Assembly (NCBI GenBank): GCA_015179045.1
Contig: WHUZ01000002.1
Coordinates: forward strand, 1,550,001 to 1,614,000
DNA from: Kalaharituber pfeilii
Lineage: Eukaryota; Ascomycota; Pezizomycetes; Pezizales; Pezizaceae
DNA length: 64,000 bases
Direction: 5' to 3'
Made by a program: the position numbers and the translations under genes. How positions within the stretch are numbered: position 1 is the stretch's first letter; each line of letters begins with the position of its first letter. Positions 30,777 to 39,990 of the stretch are shown here, piece after piece. The notes under the pieces were generated by a model, which was given only the letters and a program-made list of their open reading frames with translations, was not told the DNA's origin and made no database searches.

Positions 30777-31702
30777 ATGATCAACGTCTCCCCCATCGGA
30801 CATAATGCTCCGTACAGCCCCCTTTACCCCTCACTCAACCCGCAACACTTCTTCCTCCCCAAATCTCCCTACAGCCCCCCTCCCCCCGGACCCGCGACTT
30901 CCTCGATTAATACCCCCGCGCGAATCCACAGTATCAAAGAGTGCCTCGAATTTGAAGCCTATGACAAGACGGCAAATGTGCAACGAGACTTCGTCGAGGC
31001 GCTGAAGCGCGAGTTCCCTGACTACGGCTTGACCTGCGCGGTCGGAGGGCAGATTAGCTGTAAGAATGTAGCCTCTCACCCCCGGTCAATGAGCTAAACC
31101 TCATAGGGTCAAAATTCAACTTTCCTCGTAGGGCTAAAATTCAACTTTCCTCACAGGGCTAAAATTCAACTTTCCTCGCAGGGCTAAAATTCAAGTTGCT
31201 AAAAATGAACGGAGGCTGAAGGCTGAAGGAGCGAGAATATAAAAAGGGGGCGTATCGCGCCAGAAAAATGTAGATAGCAGTAGTATGTAGCAGAGCTCCC
31301 GAAGCTAATCGAGCGAGCACAATAAACTCTCCTCTCTCCATAAAAACGTTAGATTAGCTTTGACATGTTCTCGACTGGGTTAAGACGTATTGTTTGCAGC
31401 ATGTGGAGAGGGAAAGGACTGGATATTTAGAAATGATTCACTTTTTCGGGGTGAAGACGTACAAAGGTAGGTCCTGGTGATCTTTATACCTCAATATTTC
31501 CCATACCCCGTTTCATGATACCCTTTACCTTGCCTTTACCTTACATCGTCTGATTGCTTTGAGTCTGGTGAGAAGAGAGATAAGTAGCTAACACCAAGCT
31601 CCTCACTGCGTAGGCGGTAACAACTACCAGATCTACGAGGATCCACGAACTATTGGACACAGTGTCAGTAACCCAAAGGATATGATTGCGCAGTTGAAAT
31701 AG
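30777..31702 (+). CDS. Unknown gene interrupted by solo LTR 2
   Basis: Exon 1 (30777-31040) encodes a Pro-rich start ([18 protein letters not shown]) and then [20 protein letters not shown] and [18 protein letters not shown] phase-consistent continuation is 31400-31466 ([20 protein letters not shown]) and 31614-31702 ([16 protein letters not shown]...), giving 139 residues. The donor of the first intron (GTCGGA at 31041) is weak. Solo LTR 2 sits just after that donor, so it would be in the intron under this model. Without the LTR the exon 1 frame could also run on in [10 protein letters not shown] and would then be split. I do not recognise the family. Whether it is still expressed is open. 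Confidence 0.45.
31059..31353 (+). mobile_element. Solo LTR 2 (295 bp) with TTAGC target-site duplication
   Basis: It begins TGTAAGAATGTAGCC, against TGTAAGGATTTAGCC in solo LTR 1, and ends CGTTAGA where LTR 1 ends ATTACA. TTAGC flanks it on both sides (31054-31058 and 31354-31358). It carries a 25-bp tandem array in U3 (31105-31198), a TATA box (tataaaaa at 31238-31245) and an R-like segment starting atgtagatag at 31268. The segment aataaactct.ctctcc near the 3' end also matches LTR 1. The ends, TATA, R and tail are therefore common, while the U3 arrays are unrelated. Confidence 0.82.
31105..31198 (+). repeat. 25-bp tandem repeat (3.8 copies) in U3 of solo LTR 2
   Basis: The unit agggctaaaattcaacttt plus six bases is repeated three times with a fourth partial copy. 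Variation is limited to one to three positions per unit. It lies 40 bp upstream of the TATA box, the same relative place as the 26-bp array of solo LTR 1, but the sequence is different. Confidence 0.88.
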
Positions 31703-33481
31703 CTGTTTAATATATAAATATCTTTCTCTCCTTCTCCCTCTTTTTTGGACGGTAGATTTTCACACCTGACATTGTTTTCTTGCGGGTTGGTGAGTTTCAA
31801 TAGAAACAGGAGGGGAAACATGCGGTTTATGAGGGCAATAGGTGTCATATATATCCAAATATATAAATATATATTACTGATGCATATGAATGGATGGGTT
31901 GGAAAATGCTCAAAAGGAGAGAGGAAGGTCGGATACATGGGCGACCCATCATTTTCCGTATGTTCATTGGAAGTACTTACACGACACGATGAATCATTCA
32001 CCAAAAACACATGAATAAAAGAAATTCCATTTTATCAATTTACCTACAAACAAACCACTAGCATAATTCTCAGCATGCCTAGACAACTGACGCCAATGTA
32101 CTGCTCTCATTCATGTATCGTGGTAGAAGAAAAACCTTCCCATCCAGATGTATAGTAATGCACTTACTCACGAACACCAGCTCTGCAGATTCCGCTCTAT
32201 TCTCGTTTGTCATACGTTGATAAATATCTGTGATTACCATCATCTCCTCCTGCCTTCGATTTTGGCTTCCATCCTGGCTTCCATCGCTTTGATCTCTCCA
32301 ACAATGACTTCCTCAATGACTTTCTCCGGGTTTTATACTGTCTCCTTGACGTATCCTTTCATCTCTTTCTTCAGATCCTTTTCCTTACAGCCGTCATAGT
32401 AATAGGGAGATTTTGCTGGCACCAGGGATACTCCCAGGGAGCCATCAGTGATAGCTGCGCCAGGCGCTAGAAAAAGAAGAAAACACCTTCAACCTGGACA
32501 TTTGGGTCTGGGTCCCTGGAAACCAGCTCTGTTTGACTCCTCTCCATCTTCACCAATTTTTACATTCTGAAATTATTGATTCAGTGACCTGATTCATACG
32601 AACAACCACAAATCAGGGAATGTTGGAGAATATTTGGGTTGCAATTGACGGAGTTGGAAGGGACCCCATTTCCATGGGATCGATCCAACACCAACGCCAA
32701 ATCCATGGTTGGTGGGTGGGTTGGCGGTCGCGTCCGGCTTGGCGGGGACAGAGTGAGGCTTGGCAACTGCCTCACCCACATGGCTGCGGGAGTCAAAGCT
32801 GCAGATCAAGAGCAAGCGGCATTCGAGGCTCGCGTCCTACCGGCGCCACTCGCGTGCCCCTTCGAGTCCTCCATGCAGTCCTGGGGTAGTTTCGCACAAG
32901 CTGCTAACTTAGGCAGCCCTCGAAGGGCAAGAGGAATTGTAGGCAAAGATTCGACTTCGAATTGATTACGAGTGGAAGGGACCGTCCCAAGGTATATAGT
33001 GATGGGTGTTCTCATTTGATTGCATACTTCTGCACAAAAGGTGGAGGTACTCATGCCGCCTTACCCCACTTCGTACCCCAGATCGACATCGCACGGATAA
33101 TCATACGTCCGCTGCACGAATTTAGGCGGCATTAAACTAAGCGGCAAGTCCCCACGTTGCATGCCTGTCTGGAATAAAGGGACCTGAGTGCGGACGTAAC
33201 TTGACCCGCGATAAACTAAGGTCGCAGGTTGGCCGTACAGAGTGTGAGCATTGAAAATTGATGCATACCTCGAACTTGCTGAATATATACAGTATATGTG
33301 CCGGGCCATTCGTAACAAACGTTCCAGTCGCCACTAGCCCGGAGTAAGTACTCAATGGAACGCTGGTTCGTGACTGGCCCGGGGCCACTCAGAATTTGAA
33401 TTTTCTCATTCTACCTACAATTCACCCTCTCAGACTCTCACACACACTCGCCTGCCCACACATCCACTGCTAAAAAAAGCG
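31703..33481. other. Gene-poor region with one possible gene relic
   Basis: 31703-32250 is AT-rich with no gene. The only coding signal is the - strand relic at 32258-32560, listed separately. 32600-33460 holds overlapping short frames on both strands, none with recognisable motifs. Confidence 0.4.
32258..32560 (-). pseudogene. Possible relic of a coiled-coil protein gene
   Basis: Read on the - strand, SRDPDPNVQVEG, then in another frame GAAITDGSLGVSLVPAKSPY, then CKEKDLKKEMKGYVKETV. A TAA follows, then PEKVIEEVIVGEIKAMEARM to the next stop. The continuity across the stop, the charged heptad-like composition and the single frame change suggest one decayed gene. I cannot name it. Chance open frames remain possible. 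Confidence 0.3.
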
Positions 33482-33676
33482 TCACTAAAGACCCTTCCCG
33501 GCGACAGGGGAAAAAAAATACAGCTTCATCAAAGACACCCTCCGACGACAGGAAAAAAAAAATGGCTTCATGAAAGACCCCCTCCGGAGACAGGAAAAAC
33601 AGCTTCAAAAAAGAACTCCGACAGGGAAAAACAGCTACACTAAAGGCCCCCCTTCTGAGAGAAGAAACAAACAGCT
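33482..33676 (+). repeat. Degenerate minisatellite, about 45-50 bp unit
   Basis: Four to five imperfect copies of a unit resembling cttcat.aaagac.cc, then ctccgg.gacaggaaaaa, follow one another. Unit length varies mainly in the A run. No gene overlaps it. It lies in the upstream region of the 33990 candidate gene. Confidence 0.7.
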
Positions 33677-33984
33677 TATAAGTTACCTCTTGCTAAAGCA
33701 TTAAGGAGGATTTGCTTTACGCATTAAAACCCCATCCTCATTACTGAGAAATTTCTAATTTGTTAATATCTTATTGAGAAATCTTATTATAAGGTATACT
33801 TACCTTGGCAAGGTTTTTGGCATTATCTTCAGCTGCAGAAGGTTGCATGTCGGCCAGGGCTATTTCTGATGCCGAATGACTATATCGGCGACTTACGATT
33901 CACCAATGCCAATGCCTTACATTGATTTACATTAGACATCGCCATCGTGGCGGAATAGTAGTTTACACATATACACAGAGCCAG

Positions 33985-34620
33985 GTCAGCTCTCCGCCTC
34001 ATGGCACGAGCTCGCAGACGACCTAGCATCCCAGGCAGTCCAAGAGGAAGTTGCAAAACTACTCAAAGAAACCAGTGAAGCGTATAACCAGCTGTTGGAT
34101 GCACATCCCAATGCAAAGCAGTTCATAGAGCAGGTATATGAGGTGTTAGATTGGTATGAGAGGTTGCAATATGAACGCCCATGTCTGTACACGGCAGCAT
34201 TGTTTGGAGTAATGTGGTTTTGGGCTAGCACTATCAGGGTTTGGGGCGTTAGGGTCTTTAAGAGGTATATACAGTACAGCAGAGCTTCCAGTCCTTTGTC
34301 TTCCATTAGCTTGCTCCTATATTTATTCGTGAATTGACTTTAAAATCCCATTCGGTACATGAACAAGGCCGCCTCGCTCCCTGGCTCCAACGCACCTTCT
34401 ACGGTGGTGCAGTCCCACAAGGCAGTCCGTTTGCGTACTTTCAGAGAATGGGAATGGTGGGTGCGAGTCCACGAGTAAAGGTTGCCATGGCAGGGATACC
34501 TGTAGCGGCAAGGATAGGGATGTATTGTTGGAGAGGATTGATGGGAGTAAGTGCCCACAGGCACAGATGGCAGCAAAGGATGGAGAAAGGAAGGGGAGAA
34601 AGCGGAGATGGATGGTGAAG
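33985..34620 (+). CDS. Candidate small membrane protein, exon structure unresolved
   Basis: The frame at 33985-34305 reads GQLSASWHELADDLASQAVQ and so on to KQFIEQVYEVLDWYERLQYE, then a likely membrane helix (LYTAALFGVMWFWASTIRVW) and FKRYIQYS. The composition and length are those of a real exon. A second exon-like frame follows at 34366-34565 (RLAPWLQRTFYGG, SPFAYFQRMGM, VKVAMAGIPVAARIGMYCW). No ATG precedes the first frame without a stop, so an upstream exon is missing from my model. The intron between the two frames has no single convincing donor; an alternative short ending at 34337 is possible. Function unknown. Confidence 0.4.
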
Positions 34621-34761
34621 GGAAGTGGAAACAAGAGTAAGAGGAGAAAGTAAAGAAGGATAAGGCAGCGACAAAAGAGAAGGTGAAGGAGGAGCTGTGA
34701 GGAGGGAGGGAGAGGTGAGGTCCAAAACTGACTACTGCCTGAATAGGATCAAGCCACCCTA

Positions 34762-35193
34762 AGCAGAGTTAGCGGTTTCCCAGATGGCACTAACTGCAAT
34801 ACCATTGGCTAGATATCTATACACGCTACAGACTGGGCTGAGGGTAACAATACGCTTACAACGCGACCTACACCACGTCCCGACGCACATTTTACACCAC
34901 AACTGACCTTGCGCAACAACATATATCTCAGCCAGAGCAAGATGACAGTCGAGCTTTGCAACTTGAACAACAGAGTTAACAGGCATACTCGTAGAGAGCG
35001 TTTTATTGGATGCTTTGCTAATGAGGATAGTGACGCCGACGCTAACTAAGCTCAGTCGCATAAGATCCAGCAACCTACCAATTGCTGTATATTCTAAAGC
35101 TCTTTCTGTATTACTGTCGTTCACGACCTTCTCGGACCCTAGCATTCTGGACATATTTGCCTCCAAACTGCAAAATTCTAACGCCCAGTAACT
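34762..35193 (-). pseudogene. ORF with weak resemblance to DUF202 membrane proteins
   Basis: An ATG-less frame contains NTERALEYTAIGRLLDLMRL followed by SLVSVGVTILIS. The N.ER..L...R.SL..(S/G)VG pattern is that of the first helices of DUF202 proteins. The rest (VCSVYRYLANGIAVSAIWET) is ordinary hydrophobic sequence. The missing start and the lack of further match make a relic, or a mis-joined exon, more likely than an intact gene. Confidence 0.25.
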
Positions 35194-35355
35194 CAACAAC
35201 CACGAGGAGTTACAACATTATGAATATAACAGCAGAAGCTACTTAAGCTAATCTACATGTCTACGCTCTTCTAACATGTGCTTTTGCTTCAGTCACGAAT
35301 CAAGTGGTAAAGAACATTACATGGATAGATGTATACATTGCAAAGCATACAACCA

Positions 35356-36888
35356 TTAATCGAACGTCACCTTCTTCCCCGTCGCCTGCACAATCGTCCC
35401 CGTCATCCTAGAGACCATCGCTCTATCCTTATTCTTCCCATAAATCTCAGTGTCCTTCTTCCCCTTCTTCTCCAACTTGCTTTTCTTCTGTTCCCTCCTC
35501 TCCTGTTCCTCTTCCCCATTCCTCTCTTCACCATTCCCTTTCCCTCCAAACCTCTTCTTATACCTCGTCTCCGGATCCTCTCCAAACTCCAATCTCAATA
35601 ACCTGTCCTTGAAAAACCTCCTTTCTGCCCTCCTCTTCTTCCTCTCCTTGCTCCTTTTCACTTCTTCCTTCCCCTCAAGCTCGTCCTCACCAGCAGCCAT
35701 CCCTGCCTCTTCCTCAGCCGACACACCCTTCATGGCTCTCTGTACTTGCTCTGTGCTTGGGAAGTCCAAAAATCCAAAACCTTTACACTTTCCTGAATCC
35801 TCAAACCTTGCTAATCGGACCCTGACGGGCTCCCCTGCGAAAGTGAAGTGTGCTGCAATCTCCTCGTCTGTCGTTTCGAATGGCAAGTTGCCGACAAATA
35901 GAATCTTACTCGGCGGGTTCTTTGGTGTTGCTGCCCTGGAGGGATTACCCATACCATTAGCTTTCTGTCCATCCCCTTCCACCCCAGACGTGCTCCTCTC
36001 CGGCCGCCCCTCAAAGCTCTTTGCATCCTTGATTAACACCTTCCTCGGGCCTAGGTAGTTATCGCTCTTGTACTTCACTGCCCACTTGACCCCTTCAGGC
36101 ACATTGAGATCCACATATGCAAACCCTCGGTTCTTGACTTCCTCCTTCCGAGTTGCGTCATTGTAGGCTTTCTTCGTGGGGAGGTTTATGCGAGTAATCT
36201 GCAGTCCTGGCGGAGGTGGCACCGTGCCCTCACCCACATTCACATCAGCATCACCACAAGCGGCAGGCATCCCGGGCTTGGAGAAGAATTCCCGTAGGTC
36301 ATCCTCTGTAGTAGTATACGAGAGGTTTCCGATCCAGACGCCGTATTTGGACCGGTTTTGTGTTGCGCCAATGCCGTGGCTTTGCGGTTCTGTGGATGTA
36401 ATAGGTGCGGAAGTTACAGCAGCAGGATCCTCTCCAATAGCGGCGGCTGCTCTTTTGAGTTTGCGAAGGGCTTTCTTGGAGGGGGGTTCAGGGGCTGAGA
36501 TGTCAATGGCGATTTCGCCCTCCGGGAGGGTGGATGAGCGTTTGCGCTTTCTGGAGGAGGAGGGTTGAGGAGTTGAGGTGGCATCCCCGTTGTCGCCCTT
36601 TCCCGCTTCTTCATCTTTCTCCGTCTGTTTCTCCTTCCTGTCCTTCCTTTCTTTTTGTACTTTCACCTTCTTCTCCTTCTTGCTTTTCCTTTCATTCTCC
36701 TCCATTACTACTGTATCTACATCCATATTATCCCCATTTATCTTTTTAGGTCCCTCCTCTTCTGTCCCTTGCAGTTCCTTCCTTTCCCCCTTCATCTTTT
36801 TTACTTTCTTCTCTTTCTTGTCCGCCTTCTCTTTCTCCTTCTCCTTCTCCTCCTTCTTCCCTTTCACCTTCGTTTCCTCGACCGTCAT
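35356..36888 (-). CDS. NOP13: Nucleolar RNA-binding protein Nop13-like (two RRMs)
   Basis: A single exon of 510 residues from the ATG at 36888. The first 150 residues are strongly Lys/Glu-rich with several nuclear localisation signals. RRM1 has YGVWIGNLSYTTTEDDLREF and NRGFAYVDLNVPEG, with an insert between them. RRM2 has ILFVGNLPFETTDEEIAAHF and KCKGFGFLDFPSTEQVQRAM. Both carry RNP1 and RNP2 aromatics. The Lys-rich tail with DTEIYGKNKDRAMVSRMTG resembles the end of fungal Nop13 and Nop12-type proteins. It is expected in pre-60S ribosome assembly in the nucleolus. Nop12 is the main alternative name, but RRM spacing favours Nop13. Confidence 0.82.
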   Translation of the reverse strand: MTVEETKVKGKKEEKEKEKEKADKKEKKVKKMKGERKELQGTEEEGPKKINGDNMDVDTVVMEENERKSKKEKKVKVQKERKDRKEKQTEKDEEAGKGDNGDATSTPQPSSSRKRKRSSTLPEGEIAIDISAPEPPSKKALRKLKRAAAAIGEDPAAVTSAPITSTEPQSHGIGATQNRSKYGVWIGNLSYTTTEDDLREFFSKPGMPAACGDADVNVGEGTVPPPPGLQITRINLPTKKAYNDATRKEEVKNRGFAYVDLNVPEGVKWAVKYKSDNYLGPRKVLIKDAKSFEGRPERSTSGVEGDGQKANGMGNPSRAATPKNPPSKILFVGNLPFETTDEEIAAHFTFAGEPVRVRLARFEDSGKCKGFGFLDFPSTEQVQRAMKGVSAEEEAGMAAGEDELEGKEEVKRSKERKKRRAERRFFKDRLLRLEFGEDPETRYKKRFGGKGNGEERNGEEEQERREQKKSKLEKKGKKDTEIYGKNKDRAMVSRMTGTIVQATGKKVTFD

Positions 36889-37683
36889 TGTCGTTATTTC
36901 ACTCCAACAGATCACCTTTCCCCTCTCGGATATCTGCTAGAGAATGCGTCGCAGGTAAGCTCAGATGATGCCTGTCAATTTCAAATGCCTTGAGAAACCA
37001 GATCACAGTTCAGCTTCAGTTAACGCTAGGCGACAATTTGTTCGTTGCGAAAAAAAGCTTAGCATTCTTGGCGTTCAGGAATGTTTTGCGTTTTGCGTCA
37101 ATAGGCAAGTTTGTCAAGCACAGGTCTCCCAGGTGCACATTACTTTGGCAGAGAGCACGAGACCAGCAGACGATCGTTCACGCGCACCATAGGCTTTCCC
37201 TTTCCTTCTATCACACAGGAATTTATCATAAATATAATATCTAGCTAGAAACACATCTTATCCCTGTTTCATTACTGTCCAATGAACGACTCCCATCAGA
37301 AACGAAAGGTTAAAATGCGGGAATGCGCTTTGTAGAATCAAGAAAAGGATATCAACGGAAAAAAAAAAAAAAAAAAAAAATCCGCAAAAAAAGCATTCAC
37401 TAGGTAATATCAATTGGTCCGTCACGCCGCATATCTACTTTTCCTGCCCTATAGTATTTTATTTGTCCCTTTTGTGTCATTATGCTTGAGGATTGTCAAA
37501 CAGTACATATGCTATGATCGGAGTTAGGACGTCGCCGATTTTGATATAATTGCGCTGCACTTAAAATTGTACTCGGGCATAACCAATCGCCTTGTATAAT
37601 GTCAATTGTAGAGATCCCCTTGCTAGATACTCAAAAGTGCCCTAGCTAGGCATTACCAGCAACAGCACATACTCCTTAAATCA
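36889..37683. other. Intergenic region with poly(A) microsatellite
   Basis: This lies between the 5' end of NOP13 and the 3' end of U1-C, both on the - strand. An A tract of about 22 bases lies at 37359-37380. No gene is seen. Confidence 0.5.
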
Positions 37684-38691
37684 TTAATGCTTCTCTCCGC
37701 TCTGCCCACTCTGCCCTTGAGTTCCCTGACTCTGACCTGGAGGTGCACTAAATGATCCAGGTGGCGGAGGAGCCATTCCAGGCGGTGGAATCGGCGGTGG
37801 AAAACCTCCTGGTGGTGCTGGGAATCCGCCAGGTGGTGGAGGACTACCTAGATTACCGGGCGGAGGTATGGGAAAGCCTGGGGGTGGGAATCCCGGCATT
37901 CCAGGAAGTGGAGGAGGGAAAGCGCTTGGGCGAGGAGCACCAGTGGCGCCAGCTGTTCCAGTGGGAGGAACAAAATTTGGAGGAAGGGGTGGAGGTGGAA
38001 AGGGCATTCCTGGGCGGGCTATACAGATCACAAAGTCAGTAAGGTGGAAAGCGGAGTATGAAAGAATGTAGGCATACGTAGAAATCCGAACTGTGGCGGC
38101 ACAAACCCAGTTGCCCCTGGCCCGCCAGGGGGCGGTATTGGCATACCTGGCATCGGCGGAGGAATCGGCATTCCAGGCATACCTGGCGGAGGAATCGGCG
38201 GCATACCCGGCACCACTCCTTGCATTGGCATCGCACCTCCCGGTGGTGGAATCGCAGCTCCAGGGTACCCCATCGACATTCCAGGCGTCTGTCCTTCTGC
38301 AGCATACGATGACGTGATCGAATCGATCACAGACTGCGCCTTCTCATGTCCGATTTCTGTTGCAGGAACCAAACGTTAGCGACGCCTGACAAAGAAAGTA
38401 GGTAGTGGAACAGAAAAGAGTGACTAAAAAGGAGTCAGGCTTAACGAACGTTGGTAGTACTCGACGACATTTCGCAAATGGTTGCGCCCGCTGTTGTGAG
38501 CTCGCCGCACGCTGATCGAGTCGTGTGTGAGATAGACGTCGCAGTAATCACCTAGAGCAACTAGTCAGCTAGCTGTGGCGCGTGCGGATGAACCTCATGA
38601 CTGATCCTCAAGGTAAACCTACAGAAGAGTAAACCAAATGTTAGTTGAGCGTTAAAAGCAGACAAAGGGGGGAACACTTATATTTTGGCAT
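37684..38691 (-). CDS. YHC1: U1 small nuclear ribonucleoprotein C
   Basis: Four exons (38691-38676, 38551-38450, 38356-38078, 38018-37684) give 243 residues. The 16-bp first exon plus exon 2 reads [17 protein letters not shown], then [18 protein letters not shown], the C-x2-C...H-x5-H finger of U1-[21 protein letters not shown] follows. The rest is a long Pro/Gly/Met-rich tail ([18 protein letters not shown]), usual for fungal and animal U1-C. The protein stabilises U1 snRNP pairing with the 5' splice site in the nucleus. The first donor must be GTTCCC to keep the finger, which is unusual. Confidence 0.92.
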
Positions 38692-38929
38692 TGCGTCGAG
38701 GGAACAAAAGTTTTACGTGAAGATCGCAGACGGGTGAAGCTTGGACGACGTGAAAGTTTTGGCTGTAGCATATGAGGCTCGAACAGTCCTTGGCAGTATC
38801 ATGTGATGGTGGCGCCAAGATCTACTAGGTTGTTACACAAGGAGAAGCGGGCTAACACATACAGACACCGCTTAGGTAGCCTCTACGGAGTACGACACTA
38901 CCTCTTCCGTAGTCTAGTTGCACCGACTC

Positions 38930-39775
38930 ATGCTACTAGTATATGTATCATATGTTACTTGAGCCTGGAGGAGCAAAAGTGTGTGAACTAGCTGCTGTTA
39001 TAGCGGATGTTTGCTGGCTCATGATGGTAGAAACTGGGAGCTCTGTTGTGAGGATTGCATATGTGCATGAGGTGGTAGATTTAAGACATGTTATGCGTAT
39101 GCACCTGTTGTCCAACATTTGCTGATTTAGGTAAAAAATGGTCAAATCCCCCTGGTGTCTACAAATGGGTTGCATATCCCTGTCGTTACCCAGTGTTACG
39201 TGAAGTTATGGTACTAGTTAGTCTCATGCCATGAGACTAGGTACTAGTAACGAAAGCAGCCAATAAGAGTTTGCTTATGTCACGTTACCTAACGTAACGT
39301 AAAGTACCGCATAACTGATAGTTAGGAAACGTGACATAATAAGGGTTATCAGCTTTGCGTCACGTAACCGTTACGTGAGGTTACATGACATAAGCAAATG
39401 CTCTGATTGGCTGATTTCGTAACGTGAGACAGCCGATCTTCGTTACGCAACGTAACCATGATCACGTAGCCAAATCGTCGCGTTACGACCATAACCTTGC
39501 GTAACTTTGGGTAACGCCAAGGATATGCGCCTGGTTTTTAGCTGACTACAGGCACCTTTGACCGGTCTTTACCTAAATCAGCAACACATGGATGCATATG
39601 CATAAGCACGTGTCTACCACTTCATGAGCATCCCCAATCTACGCATGAAAGCTCTTCAGTTTCTACCATCATGAGCCAGCAAACGTCTGCTACAATCACA
39701 GCAAGTTCACAAGCTGTTACTCCATGCTCTGCTATCCCCTCTGGTATCTGAATTAAGTAGCATAGATATGGCATG
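38930..39775. repeat. Long imperfect palindrome (foldback), about 0.85 kb
   Basis: The left arm (about 38930-39345) is inverted in the right arm (about 39350-39775). Exact pairs include 27 nt (39010-39036 with 39657-39683), 15 nt (39121-39135 with 39568-39582) and 13 nt (39270-39282 with 39386-39398). All are centred near 39335-39350. Between them both arms are full of cgttac/gtaacg words. There is no transposase frame, so it fits a foldback or MITE-like element. No clear flanking duplication could be fixed. Confidence 0.8.
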
Positions 39776-39829
39776 ATTCTCGATTGCTATCATTCGATTT
39801 TGGCTCTCTCCGATATGCGGGGCATGTTG

Positions 39830-39990
39830 ATGTTACGGACGTGACGGTAACGTAGGTTACGCGGGGGACATCAGCGACCCTCCTCTCATTTTGGCTTAGC
39901 TGGTTGACAGGGGTTACCGAACGGAACGGAACGTAACGCAAAGCTGATAACCACTAATGCATAACTGATAACCACTAACCTCAGTAGTTC
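39830..39990. repeat. Partial extra copy of the palindrome core
   Basis: acgcaaagctgataacc at 39936-39952 is the exact complement of 39344-39360 in the palindrome centre. gcataactgata occurs in both (39309-39320 and 39958-39969). A short tandem (ctgataaccactaa twice) lies at 39944-39979. gtaacg words continue on the left. It looks like a third fragment of the same repeat family. Confidence 0.6.

Noticed and set aside
32620..32965. Overlapping + strand frames of 89 and 108 codons
   Set aside because: Two frames of similar length with no motif in either; probably chance in GC-richer DNA.
35450..36058. 202-codon + strand frame rich in Ser, Leu and Phe
   Set aside because: It is the antisense shadow of the Lys/Glu-rich NOP13 coding sequence.
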